From Rhizomys pruinosus (Eukaryota > Chordata > Mammalia > Rodentia > Spalacidae): a stretch of DNA of 64,000 nt. The stretch spans positions 555,018-619,017 of the forward strand of contig VZQC01000350.1 in assembly GCA_009823505.1 (NCBI GenBank), in the 5' to 3' direction. The notes under the pieces are model-generated. The model was not told the origin of the DNA. It ran no database searches and saw nothing but the letters and a program-made list of their open reading frames with translations. The translations under genes and the position numbers were made by a program. Positions within the stretch are counted from its first letter, which is position 1. Every line of letters starts with the position of its first letter. Of the stretch, positions 38,641 to 49,589 are shown piece by piece.

Positions 38641-39290
38641 AACAAGTCACAGATCGGTACCCTGAGGGGCCTGTCTGTTCAGAACCACCCAGGGACCACT
38701 GCCCTCAGATAAGGACCACTCCCACTCAGCACACCTTGGGCCTCCCCCGAGCACAGCAGAGTTGAGGGGGAGTCTCTCACTTTTTCTAATGGCAGTGGTC
38801 TGGCCTTCACTGAACTAGGAAAGAAGAGGGTGATGTGTGATTGAATTTGGGTTTGGTTACTTTCCGTGGTTACCTTCCAAACAAGGTGGACGTGGTCAGT
38901 GGGAAGAGGAGGAGGGGGCCTACCGTTAGCTCAGTGTGGTTCTGGGGATGGCCACACCAACAGCTGTGTGGAAGACTTCAGATCCCAGTAAGGTGTTTCT
39001 GGGCATGATCACCTCAAAGGGAGGGGCAGACCTTACCCTGTTACCTACTCCTCAGGTGCATGGCTCCTGTGAGAATACCTTTGGTTAGGAGTTGCCCTAT
39101 CCACCTTTGGTGCAAAAGAGCTGGGGCTGGGCAGGAAGGGCAGGGTACCCATGCCTCCCCTCAGCTCCCACTACTGGACTGAGCTAAGTTCAGCCTCTGG
39201 TGGCAGTGGCCTCAGCCCTGGCCTTCGGGCATGAAAGGAAAATGTGCTCTGTCCCTTTAAGCCCCTAGGCGAGGCCACCTCCAGGACCCC
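38640..39290. other. Unique spacer between upstream elements
   Basis: GC-moderate, no repeat or gene recognised. Confidence 0.4.
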
Positions 39291-39770
39291 ATCCCCCTTC
39301 AATTTAATTTCATTAAAACAGAGCATGAATATTTCTATTAAACCTAAAATGAAATATGAAGCCATTTAGACTCTGCCTGCACCAATCACCCAGATTTATG
39401 ACTTTTATTCATCACATCAAGAGCTTGGAAAAATGAATTTTCTTCACCCAGGAAGGAAATAAAACCTCAGGCTTGGTCATTTCCAGAAAGCTGTTAATTT
39501 GACCATGCGGTAATTACTTTCACAATTAACTAAAATACAAATCAACTTGACAAATTGGGCTAGTTTATATATTAATTAGCCAGCTTAAATTTATTCATTA
39601 TGAAAAGACAATTTAAGGGGACCTGCAGTGTCTGTTTTATTGCAATAAATTATTGTAAGGAAATGGGACTAATAAAATATCTTTAATATTTAAGGATATT
39701 GTGTACACGTGGAGATGTACTTTATTGACAATTTCATTTTCCAATTAGTAATTTTGTTTTAATATATCTG
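39290..39770. promoter_or_regulatory. Large AT-rich enhancer-like block about 8.5-9.0 kb upstream
   Basis: About 480 bp of unique AT-rich DNA with abrupt GC-rich borders on both sides. It includes cggtaattacttt, cacaattaac, tatatattaattagccag, ttattgcaataaattattg, actaataaaat and ccaattagtaatt. There is no repeat and no gene-like ORF. Confidence 0.5.
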
Positions 39771-39989
39771 CGAACCCGGGACTCCTTGGCCCCAGAGATA
39801 GGATCCCTCTGAACAAGGGCGGTCAGAGCCATGGATTGGGAGCCGCCTGCAGCCAAGGCCAGGAGGAGCGAGGAGCCTCCGGAGCAGGTAGGCTCCGTGC
39901 TGGTCTGGGGTGGGACCGGGAGTCCTGGGTGCAGCGAACCCGGCTGTGATGCGGTGCCCACCCCACACCGGGGGTCCTCCTCCTCGCAG

Positions 39990-40280
39990 GCCTCGGGGCT
40001 GATTTAATAGAATGTCGATAGAATCATTCGATGGCTTTTAGCTTGTGATCTTTATAAATGTCCCTCTATTAAATTAGAAAATGATTCTCTTCTCGTTTAA
40101 TTGTATTCTTTCGTTTCTTATTTCCAATTAATTAGTCCTATCGACGTTGCAATATTTTAAGGGACTCGAGTCCATTTCCAGTTAGAATATATGGGTCAGC
40201 GCATTCAGTTTTATACCCGACAGAACTATATAATGTGGATTTTAACTACTAATCCTCATCTGTCTTAAACACCTGGCCGC
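39990..40280. promoter_or_regulatory. AT-rich enhancer-like block about 9.2-9.5 kb upstream
   Basis: Includes gatttaatagaatgtcg, ctctattaaattag, tttccaattaattag, ttgcaatattttaag and taactactaatcc. A 220-bp GC-rich spacer separates it from the previous block. The unique block ends at the first B1 (40460). Confidence 0.5.
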
Positions 40281-40458
40281 CTTGGGTCTCTTTCTGGAGA
40301 TCGCTGGCCACCCTTCTTTTGCTCCCCAGTGCACCTTCAGGGACCTGGGGCCGAAGGCCAGCCTCCAGGCACAGGGCCAGTGCTTTTCTTGGGAATTTTT
40401 CGTTAACCGTGTGTGTTCAGTCCAGCGGCCTCTGCCCCTAGAGTGCCTGGATTAAAGG

Positions 40459-40755
40459 GTCTCATTCTGGGTGTGGTGGCACACGCCTTTAATCCCAGCA
40501 CTCAGGAGGCAGAAAAGCAGGCCGATCTATATGAGTTCTAGGCCAGCCTGGTCTGCATAGTGAGTTCCAGGCCAGCTGGGGCTGCAGGGAGACCCTGTCT
40601 AAAAAAAAAAAAAAAAAAAAAAAGGTAGGGTCTCACTATGTAACCCTGGCTGGCCTCGAACTTGAACTCAGTATGTAGCTCAGGTTAGCCTCTAACTCAC
40701 AGAGATCCACCTTCCTCTGCTTAGGATTAAAGCCATGGGCCATCACAGCTGGCTT
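40459..40755. mobile_element. Plus-strand B1 followed by antisense B1 fragment
   Basis: B1 sense 40466-40624 with an A tail, then a diverged antisense B1 40625-40755 ('ggtctcactatgtaaccctg' to 'ccatgggccatcacagctgg'). Confidence 0.8.
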
Positions 40756-40757
40756 TA

Positions 40758-40797
<40 letters not shown>

Positions 40798-40798
40798 T
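40756..40798. repeat. (ATT)n microsatellite
   Basis: About 13 ATT units between two antisense B1-type fragments. Confidence 0.9.
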
Positions 40799-40935
40799 AG
40801 ACAGGGCTTCGACTTATAACCCTGCCTGGCCTACAACTCCTTATGTAGCCCAGGTTGGCTTCAAATTTTGCGCCTCCGCCCCCCTGACTGCCTTCCAAGT
40901 CTTGGGATTGCAGGCTGCGCATTACTCCGGGTTTT
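40799..40935 (-). mobile_element. Diverged antisense B1-type SINE
   Basis: 'agacagggcttcgacttata' to 'gattgcaggctgcgcattac'. Confidence 0.55.
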
Positions 40936-40937
40936 TT

Positions 40938-41194
40938 ATTTTTTTTTAAATTTTTTTATTAACTTTATTTATTTCTGTATGTGTATAAATGTACTGTCTG
41001 CATGCAAGTCTGTGCACCCGTGTCGCGCAACGCCGCGGAGGTCAGAAGAGGGTCTCGGATTTCCCCGGAACTGGAGTTCTCCTGGAATTGGAGCTTCAGA
41101 CGGTTCTCAGCCGCCATGTGGGTGCTGGAGATCGAACCCGGGTCCTCTGCAAGAGCGGTCGGCGCTCTTAACCGCTAGGCCATCTCTCCAGTCC
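40938..41194 (-). mobile_element. B2 SINE, antisense, full length but lacking its right target-site copy
   Basis: Left flank tactccgggtttttt at 40923-40937. The matching right copy is not at 41195 but at 42106-42120, after an 880-bp interruption and a second B2 head. Confidence 0.85.
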
Positions 41195-42071
41195 CTTAAG
41201 CTTCTTACTGAGCATGGTTGAAGGACTTTTTAAGAGGATGCTGAGTAATCCCTGTGCAGCTACATCAATGCAATGTCTCACCTCATCTCTGATGATGTCA
41301 TCATTGAAGCTGCATTGTGGATTTAACCATCTAATTCCCATGATGCTCCAGCATCATCAGATCACTTGAAGCTGGGTGGAGTGGGGTGGATCACAAGGTA
41401 GTAATGGTTGAACTCCCTGATGACATTATTTTCCCAGCCTTCTACTAGCAAATTAATAGTTTCATTATCATAGGCCCAACTATGTTTGCATTATATTGTT
41501 GATTTCATTGCCTTAGAAAGATCATCTATATTACACTGTCTATATAATTATCATGGAAAGCTGACAGTACAAATAGTAAACTAAACTATTTTATTTCCAA
41601 TATATCAACATGCATTGCTAAAGATAAAAAAAATGTATCTAGATATTAAAACTGACATTGAAGTAACAAAATTGGTGACAATATTCTATGGTAGTTATAT
41701 TCTATTCATCTTCAAATTTAAGAATGGTGATTATAGTATCGATGTATGATGTTTTATAGTATAGAAAGTTGTAAACAATCAATTTTTCTCCCTACAAGTG
41801 AACCATGTTACTGTTGGACAGTTCTGCTACAATAGCTTCAGAGTGGTTCTTTGTAAAGGAATTAAAACATCTTTGGTTGAAACTGGGGATGACTTGAATA
41901 TAGTCTGTATGGTGAGTACATGCTGCAAGAGAGTGGCCTGTAAGTTCCACTGCACACTTCTGGGCTTTCTAATGTATCCAGGTGATTTAGTCTTATATAT
42001 TTTTAAATACTTTTATCGATGATTTGTGTATTTCATACATTATCTTTCAGTCCAACTTAGATGCATTCTCN
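41195..42071. other. AT-rich segment of uncertain placement, ending in N
   Basis: AT-rich unique DNA unlike its neighbours, bounded on the left by a B2 head and on the right by an N and another B2 head. No gene is recognised. The frame at 41798-42022 has no domain. It is probably a mis-joined gap fill. Confidence 0.55.
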
Positions 42072-42105
42072 GTGCTCTTAACCGCTAGGCTATCTCTCCA
42101 GCCCC
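42072..42105 (-). mobile_element. B2 SINE head fragment, antisense
   Basis: 'gtgctcttaaccgctaggct' to 'atctctccagcccc', directly followed by the target-site copy that pairs with 40923-40937. It differs at several bases from the head at 41161-41194. Confidence 0.85.
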
Positions 42106-42120
42106 TACTCCGGGTTTTTT

Positions 42121-43870
42121 TAAACGGACGGCCTTGGTCCCTGCTTTCTCTCGCCGTCCTCTCTGCTCTGTTCCTGGAGAGGTGCACACACCCTCTATGG
42201 CGCTGCTCCCCACAGCCACATGCCTGGGAGAGTTCACCTTCCTTGTTAACCGACAAGAGAGATTATAATTTCTCCCAGCCCGGGGTGGGGGTGGGATGCT
42301 CAAGTCCTAGGGTTCCTCGGACTTCCTTCGGGCAGGACGTCACGCCGCACTCCAGCGGAGCAGCCGCGGGGTGATTTAGGACCTCTGCGGTCTCCTCTGC
42401 AGTGCCTGGCAGCCCAGAGCCCAGCGGCCCAGTAACCCTGCAACCCCGCGGGCAGTCTAGACCTGCGGGCTCAGGGAATCACCGCCTGCGGTGCGCTCTG
42501 CGGTCCCCGGCTTGGCCTGGGCCGTGGAGTGGCCCTGCGTGGCTCCAGGGGCCTGGGCGAGGTAGGAAGGTGTCTGCTATTGGAAGTCCTCTGCAGTTTC
42601 CAAGAGTGGGAAGGACTTCCCCAACAGCAGGCTGTCACCTGGATTTATTTCTGCAGAGAACTTGCTTCCCTTTAGAGCCATTGTCTCAAAAGGTGGTGTA
42701 GACCTACTGAGGATCCCGGAAGGAGCCTCTTTAAAGTCCAGTGGAGTGGCCTAACCCTGTCCTTAGCTCTGCAGGCTGCCACAGGTTGAGCTGCCCTGCT
42801 GTAGGTATTTGTCATTCAAAGTCTGTGCCTTCCAGGGCACTAGGAGACCAGATAAAGAGGGTAGAGGCTTCTCCCAGGCCCGGGCCCTCTTTCTGAGGCC
42901 CCTGAGAGATCTCCTCCCTCCCTTTCTCTCTGGTGCTTGGTGGCAGAGACTTCTCAGAAACCTGACCCCCACAGCAAATTAACCTCCCCAGTGGGGTTCA
43001 AAGGCAAACATCTTCATCCACCCTGAGCCATCTGCCCATCTGCTGGGAAGGTTCCCTTAGCTCCTTTCTGCTTCCGGGTTCCTAGCTGTGGCTGTCCACT
43101 GACAATAAACTCAGCAAGTCCACAGCTCCAGCTGACCAGCATCTGCAGACATCTCTCAGCCTCCCCCAGAAGTCTCTGTCTCATCATGGACCAGAGCTGG
43201 GTGGAGCCCAGTCATCTTCCTCTCTCCTCTCTGCTCAGTTTGCCTGACACAGGCTTGGGCAGCCTGGCACAGCTGTGTCCAGGGCTCGCTGGCCCACTCT
43301 CCCTGCTCCCTGTGACTCTTGCATGGATGTTTTCCATGATCCAAATTAGCAAGTTTTTTTTTTTTTTTTTTAAGGTGTGACAAGCTTGGCACCAAAGGAT
43401 AGAACAGCAGCTTAAAATACCATGTCTGCTAGAGGGACTTCCAGTCTTCTTGGAGAACAAGCTGTGTGCACGTGCCAGTGCAAGGGATGGTTGAGGGAAG
43501 AGGACAAACATGCAGACTGGTGTTCATGTGTGATGAGATGTGTCATAGAAACACCTCCCAGAATGCATCAGGAGGAAATTAACCCAGGAAGCAGCCCAGG
43601 AACCTTCCTGGGAACTGTCAAACATTTTGTAGCAGAAGTACTGAAAGGGAGAAAGCTCTGGGTATCCTCTTTCCCAGCTTGCCATGTTGTTGCCTTGTAT
43701 TTGGGCAATGACCCCATGCCATGTCTTGGTCTGGCAAGTGACCCATCACAGATGCCTTTACACTGTAGAGGCCTGGGACCTGGGACCTGTAAGCACCTCT
43801 CTGTTGGCAAACCCCATTGGAGGATCTTAGCTTTTTTCTTTTGTCATTTGATAACTGTGGCTCCAGTTGG
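42121..43870. other. GC-rich unique stretch
   Basis: 42280-42560 is CpG-enriched. A T-run at 43354-43372 may be a SINE remnant. No gene is recognised among its frames. Confidence 0.4.
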
Positions 43871-43874
43871 GGGT

Positions 43875-44105
43875 GGACTGCCTTGGTAGAGAGCTTACCT
43901 CACAGGATGAGGGAGCCCTGGGTTTGATCTCAAGCACTTTGAGGTAGTACACATCTGTAATCTCAGCACTCAGGGTAGGGAGGTGAGCAAGGAAGATTCC
44001 AGCAAACTTTGCAACACACAATTAAATAATGGCTCTGGCAACACAGAGAAAGTCCAGCCTGGTCTACATGGCGAGTTTAGCCTGGTCTACGTGGTGAGTT
44101 CCAGA
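43875..44105 (+). mobile_element. ID-B1 composite (B4-like) SINE
   Basis: 'ggtagagagcttacctcaca' and 'ccctgggtttgatctcaag' (ID part) followed by 'cacatctgtaatctcagcac' and a 'cctggtctacatggcgag' part repeated once. Confidence 0.6.
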
Positions 44106-44530
44106 GAGTTCTGCCTCACCCCCTTTATTTTAAAGTAATACAGCCAACCGCCAATGTATTTGGACCACTCCACAGCACCAGACAGTGGGGGAGGAAGAGC
44201 ATGGTTGGCAGCTTTCAGTGAATTGGCATCAGTTATACAAAGCAATGACAGCTTGTGAGAAGACAGGAGTGAGAGGCCAGGCGGGGTGCCCCAGGACGGT
44301 GACCGAGGAGAAAAAGGGAACGTCACAAAGAAGTGGTTCCGAATTCTGGAAGGCAAATATTAAACATAAATACAACTAGAGATAAAAATCCAGAATTCGG
44401 ATTACAGAAAAGAACCAGAAAAATGAAAACTATGGTCAACAGAGGAAAAGAAAGAGCTTTTGAAGGTTTAATTGACAAAATGCACACACAAAGTGAAGGA
44501 CACAGTTTGTGTGTATAGAAATTGTAAATG
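44106..44530. other. Unique A-rich stretch
   Basis: 44320-44480 is A-rich on the plus strand and may be part of an L1 or an old tail. No gene. Confidence 0.35.
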
Positions 44531-44531
44531 T

Positions 44532-44774
44532 GGGAGCTGGAGAGATAGCCTAGCAGTTAGGAGCACCGACGCTCTTGCAGAGGACCCGGGTTCGATCCCC
44601 AGCACCCACATGGCGGCTAAGAACCGTCTGTAACTCCAATTCCAGGAGAACTCCAGTTCCAGGGGAATCTGAGACCCTCTTCTGACCTCCGCAGCATTGC
44701 ACGACACGGGTGCACAGACCTGCATGCAAACAATACATTCATACACATACAAAAATAAATTAAAAAAAAAAAAA
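44532..44774 (+). mobile_element. B2 SINE
   Basis: 'ggagctggagagatagccta' to 'attcatacacatacaaaaat'. Flanked by 'agaaattgtaaatgt' at 44517-44531 and 44774-44788. Confidence 0.9.
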
Positions 44775-45660
44775 GAAATTGTAAATGTTACCACAATCAA
44801 GTGAATCGATGCCCTGTCCATGTGGGTGTAGGGCTGAGCACTTGGCCTCATCCCGGAGGAAGTTCCAGCAGACTGTATATATGGTTAACTACCGTCACCG
44901 TGCTGTGCTTTAGATGTCCGGGATTTATTCATTCTGCACAGCTGGAACTTTGAACCCTCTGACCAGCATCTTGCTATTTTCTTACCCCTGATACCAGCAT
45001 TCTGCTCTTTCAAGCTGACTCTTTAGATTGTATGGGCAAGATCACCCTGTGTGATACAGGTGTGAGATGGATTTCCTTCATCTATGTGCACCCTCTGTCC
45101 ACCCACTGATGGGTACTTGGGCTGGTTTGCAGCACCTGTTCTGAACAGTGTCACGCTGAACACACGAGGCCAGATGCCACTCTGAGAGGTTTGCTTGCCT
45201 TCGTTTGATGCATGCTCAGAAGTGGGGTTGCTGGACCATGCGGTCATTCTCTTTTTAATGTTTTGAGGAAGCTTTGGGCCATCTTCCTTAGTGGTAATAG
45301 TTTACGTTCCCACCAGTGTTGTGCAAGGGTTCTCTTTTGTCATTTCCAACCCCTCTCTTCTGTCCTTTCAGTAACAGGCGCTTTTGACTGGTGTCTCCCT
45401 GAGGGTTAGCGAGGCTAAGCACTTTTCTGTGTGGATGTTTTCTTGTATTTTCTGTGGGGAGATGGCCTTTGCCTATTCTTCTTTCTTTGCTGCTGAGGTG
45501 TCTGAGCTCCTCAGCCTTTGGCCATCAACCCATCTTCAGCCACACTGCTCACAGATGTCTTCTCTCATCTTTTCGTGGTAGAGTTCCCCTTTCTCTAACT
45601 TGATGCAATCCCATCTATCCATTTTTGGTTTTGGATATATACATATATTTTAATTTTCAA

Positions 45661-46030
45661 ACTTTTTTTTTTTTGGTCCATCTCCTTGTAGCCCCAGCTG
45701 TCCTGGAACTCACTATGTAAACCAGGTTGAGCTCTGTCTCACAGAGATCTGCCTGCCTCTGCCTCTCCAGGGTTGGGATTAAAGGTGTGTGGCTACACCT
45801 GGCTAGCTTTTGTTTCTTTTTCTTTTTTTTTTTTTTTACATCTGTGTGCATGTTTGTATGCATAACACACGTGTGTAGGTGCCTACAGAGGCTAGAAAAG
45901 GTATCAGATTCCTTGGAACTGGAATTACAGGCAGTTGTGAGCTACCCTGTGAGTGCTTGGACTCAATCTGGGTTCTTTGCAAGAGTAGCTAGCCTATGTT
46001 CTTAACCCTTGAGACATCTGTCGCCCCCTC
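45661..46030 (-). mobile_element. Antisense B1 followed by diverged antisense B2
   Basis: B1 about 45663-45805 and B2-like 45830-46030 ('tgcctacagaggctagaaaa' to 'cttaacccttgagacatct'), inserted in the L1. Confidence 0.75.
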
Positions 46031-46524
46031 CGCCCCCCGCCCCATGGAGATATATAACTTTTAAGGAATTTCCAAGACCGATGTCAAGAAGCTTTCCTGC
46101 AGATTTTGCAGCTTTAGGTCTCTCAAGCTTCAGTCCCCTCCTAACTAATCCCTGTGGGTTGTCAATGATAAGGGCCTAATTCCATTTCTTTGTTTATAGA
46201 GATCCAGTTTTCCCAACGTTGTCCTTTCTCCATTCTGTGTCCTGGTTCCCTCAGCAGGCCTTTGTTAAATATAAACATGTGGGTGTGTTTCTGGGTCCTT
46301 CCTTGCTTCTGACCTACTGGTCTACATGTCTATAATGCTATTTCGATTACCATAGTTTTCTAATGGAGTTTGAAGTAAGAGTGTAATGCCTTTCTTGTTT
46401 GTTTTCAAAATTCTTTGGTTTTTTGAGGTTCGTTGTGGTTTCATACGAATTTTAAGATTTTTGCCTTTTTCTTTCCTTCCTTTCTCTCATCTTCCTTGTT
46501 TTGTTTACATTTTTTGGTGTTTGT

Positions 46525-46852
46525 TGTTGTTTTGAGGCAGGCTGTGATCCAGGCTGGGCCATAACCCATTATGTAGTCCAGGCTAGTCTTGAACTCGTGG
46601 CAATCCTCCTGCTTCAGACTCACAAATGCTGAAAGTACAAGTATAAGCTGCTGCACCTGTTATTTTCCATTTCTATGGCATCTCCCCCTGAACTTTTTTT
46701 TTTTTTTTGGTCTTTTTGAGACAGGGTCTCTCTGTAGCCCCAGCTGGCCTGGTACTCGCTATGTAGACCAGGCTGGATTTGATCTCACAGAGATCTCCCT
46801 ACATATGCCTTCTGAGTGCTGGAATTAAAGGCACTCATCACTACACCTGGCT
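46525..46852 (-). mobile_element. Two antisense B1-type SINEs
   Basis: Diverged copy 46525-46650 and clearer copy 46688-46852 ('tgagacagggtctctctgta' to 'catcactacacctggctta'). Confidence 0.75.
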
Positions 46853-47028
46853 TACTGCTGATTCTTATATGTTGATTTTTGTATCCTGCCATTGAACTAA
46901 ATTACTTCTAACATTTTTGATGGAGCCATTAGAGATATTTATATAAGATCACGTAATTTGCAAAGAGAAGCAGTTTTTCCTCTTCCTTTCTAATTTGGAA
47001 AACTTTTATTTCTTCCAGTTGCCAAATG

Positions 47029-47133
47029 GCTCTGGCCGGGAGGTCCGGCATTGACTAGAAATGGCTCTGGCCGGGAGGTCCGGCATTGGCTAGAAATGGC
47101 TCTGGCCGGGAGGTCCGGCATTGGCTAGAAATG
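47029..47133. repeat. 35-bp tandem triplication inside the L1
   Basis: Three near-identical units containing 'ggctctggccgggaggtccg' then 'gcattggctagaaat'. The first differs by one base (attgac). CpG-bearing units stand out in an AT-rich L1. Confidence 0.95.
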
Positions 47134-47364
47134 GCGCGGACTGACAGCTTTGTCTCCTGAAAGCTGCTTTTCCCCGACGGAATGTGACACTAGCCGTGGG
47201 ATTTGTCTGATGGGGACTGTGTTGTGCTGAGGTGTATTCATGCTGTATCTAATCTGTTGACTGGTTTATCATGTGAGGATGTTGAATTATGTCAAGTGTC
47301 TTTTATTGCATCTAATGAGACCTTTATGCAGATTTTGTCCTATATTCTTTCAAGACAAATACAT

Positions 47365-47545
47365 TTATGTTATGTATATGAGTGTTCTGCCTGCATATAT
47401 GTGTGCCTGGGCATGCAATGTCCTCAGAGGTCAGAAGAGGGTTTTGGCTCCCCTGGAATTTTGGACAATTGTTAGCTGTCATGTGGGTGCTGGGGACCAA
47501 ACCCAGGTCCTCTGCAAGCTCAGTGCTCTTAACGGCTGACCCATC
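47365..47545 (-). mobile_element. B2 SINE, antisense, diverged
   Basis: 'tatgtatatgagtgttctgc' to 'cttaacggctgacccatctt'. Confidence 0.8.
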
Positions 47546-47548
<3 letters not shown>

Positions 47549-47576
<28 letters not shown>

Positions 47577-47712
47577 GAGACAGGGTCTCCCTGTAGCTCT
47601 GAATGTCCTGGAACTCACTCTGTAGACCAGGCTGGCCTTAAACTCACAGAGATCCACCTGCCTCTGCCTCCCAAGTGCTAGGATTAAAGGCGTGCACCAC
47701 CATGCCTGGCCT
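47549..47712 (-). mobile_element. B1 SINE, antisense
   Basis: T-run, then 'gagacagggtctccctgtag' to 'gtgcaccaccatgcctggcc'. Confidence 0.88.
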
Positions 47713-47749
47713 CTTTTCCCCTTTTTATCACAGCAACCTTTTCTTTGTA

Positions 47750-47920
47750 ATTAATTATTGATTTTATGTGCAGATGTGGATGTGTGATACAACTTGTGAG
47801 GGGACAACTTGCAGGGTTCACTGGTCTTCTTCTACCGTTGGGGTCTAGGAATTGAGCTCAGGTCCTCAGGGTTGAGTGGCAAAAGACATTACCCTCTGAG
47901 TCATATCCAGGGCACTTGAA
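47750..47920 (-). mobile_element. B3-type SINE fragment, antisense
   Basis: 'gttggggtctaggaattgag' and 'ctcaggtcctcagggttgag' read as a reversed B3 head. Confidence 0.5.
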
Positions 47921-48099
47921 AAATCATTTTAATATGTTCTTTAATTCAGTTTGCTGGTATTTTGTTGAGGTTTTTGTGTCTTTGTGAATTGAGGATACTA
48001 ACTCGTGATTTTTCTTTTTCTTGCACTGTTCTAATCTGGCTTTTTGTCCTTAGAAGACTGGACTGCTAAGGTAAGTTGGAGAGTATTTCCTAAGGGACA

Positions 48100-48425
48100 T
48101 TTTTAAAAAATCTTATTTTTGTGTATGCTCATGAGCATGGTGCATGTGTGCATGTGTGTGCACACATGTGCATGAGTGGAGGCTAGAGGCAGACGTTAGG
48201 TGTCTGCTCTGCCACACTCCACCTTATTCCCTTGAGACAGGGTCTCTCACTGAATCTGGAGCTAGGCTTGTAACCAGCAAGTCCCAGAGATCTTCTGGGC
48301 TCTGCCCCCACAGCTCTGGGGTCACAGGCATTACTAGCCACACCCAGCTTTTTTGTGGGTCTAAGGATCTGAACTTAGGTCCTCGTGTTTACATGGCAAG
48401 TCCTTTTACCCACCCTCAGCCTCAA
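48100..48425 (-). mobile_element. B3-type SINE, antisense, near full length
   Basis: 'cttgagacagggtctctcac', 'tgaatctggagctaggcttg' and 'ctgaacttaggtcctcgtgt' occur in reversed B3 order, with a TG/CA-rich 3' end at 48130-48175. Confidence 0.7.
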
Positions 48426-48429
48426 AGAG

Positions 48430-48780
48430 ACACTTCAGTTTTCTCCAATGTGGAGTCTCGGGGTGGATCTCAGCAAGGGCAGCCTTTCCTGTCAGCATTC
48501 AGAGCATCTTAGTTCAGTGTGCACATAGGAGACAGGCCCTGATGGGCACCAACAGGAATGGACACCAGGAGTTGACTTAGAGGAAAGCCAGAAATACAGG
48601 ACCAGGCCCTGGAAGTCAGGGAAGGAGCAGGGGCTGAGATTCAGGCCAAGGTGACTGTGGAATTCTGCCAAGTCCATGATGAGGAGCTTCGGTGTTTGCC
48701 CACTGGCATTAAAATGCCATGAATCATTGACAAGAAACCAAACAGTGCTGGATCTATATAACAATTTGAACTCATATTGC
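48430..48780. other. Unique stretch, nothing recognised
   Basis: Leads into the 48.8-49.26 kb candidate element. Confidence 0.35.
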
Positions 48781-49260
48781 TCCGAGTAAAATCAAATTAG
48801 AAGCCTTTCCCCAATTAGATTATGCAAGCGCTGACACAGAGCTGAGCTGTGTTTGCTGTTTGCGTGACGGCAACCCCACCTTACACCTCGCACAGCACAG
48901 ATACTCTTAAGCACACCCACCTCGACACCGGGTTGTGTCAACATTCTACCTCTAGATAATAAATTTGAGCCACAGTGCACACTGGTTTTAATTGCATCGA
49001 TAAACTGGGATTAACCCCCAAGTCAGGCTTCACTATTGCAATTAAATGTCCTCAAATAAATGGTTTCCTCAATAAACAAATGGAAGGGGCTGTGTTTGCC
49101 CTGAGTAACAGCAGGTGTAATATTTTACTGGCTAAAGCTAAGTATTAAGTGGAATCACTTGCAGGCCCTGATTTATTCCCTGAGATCGGAAAGTCATCTT
49201 TCATACGTCATGGGCCGCTTCAGTACTGTATAAACAGCTAATGATACACTAAATCAGGTT
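48780..49260. promoter_or_regulatory. Isolated AT-rich candidate element about 18 kb upstream
   Basis: Unique island in SINE/L1-rich DNA: tcaaattagaagcc, ccccaattagattatg, gataataaatttg, ggttttaattgcatcg, tattgcaattaaatg, ctggctaaagc and acagctaatgatacac. Could serve MNX1 or the next gene beyond the window (inference). Confidence 0.4.
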
Positions 49261-49580
49261 GGCTCGACCTTGCCTTTCATGGAAGCCACCAGGCCTCAAA
49301 ACCAGGAGTTGAGGACCTTTCAGGGAGCCCAAGAAGGTGGCTGTCCTGGACAGATCTGGCTGTGCTTTGCGATTTGGTCTTGAGCTTCCAGGATTCAAAA
49401 TTCCTGAATGCAGGCAGACCTGGTGATGGATGCAACCCAGGGCTCTAGTGGATGTGTTGCTGATTGGTTTACTGCTTGCCATAGAGGCATGTCCAACCCG
49501 TGGACAAAGATAGCTAGGAACACCCCTAACATAATTTTCCTTTATATTTAAATACAGTTTTATTTAATATATCACAGTTT
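49261..49580. other. Unique stretch, nothing recognised
   Basis: Between the candidate element and the L1-like segment. Confidence 0.35.
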
Positions 49581-49589
49581 ATTTTTTTG

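Larger units (their letters stand above)
44880..48070 (-). mobile_element. Old L1 (LINE-1) fragment, minus strand, broken by SINEs
   Basis: Segments between SINEs read as reversed L1 ORF2 and 3' sequence in correct order: gttgctggaccatgcgg and cccaccagtgttgtgcaag near 45220-45330, gatgtcaagaagctttcc near 46080, ctggtctacatgtctataatgc near 46320, and gttgaattatgtcaagtgt near 47280. It is heavily mutated with no intact frame. Confidence 0.75.
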
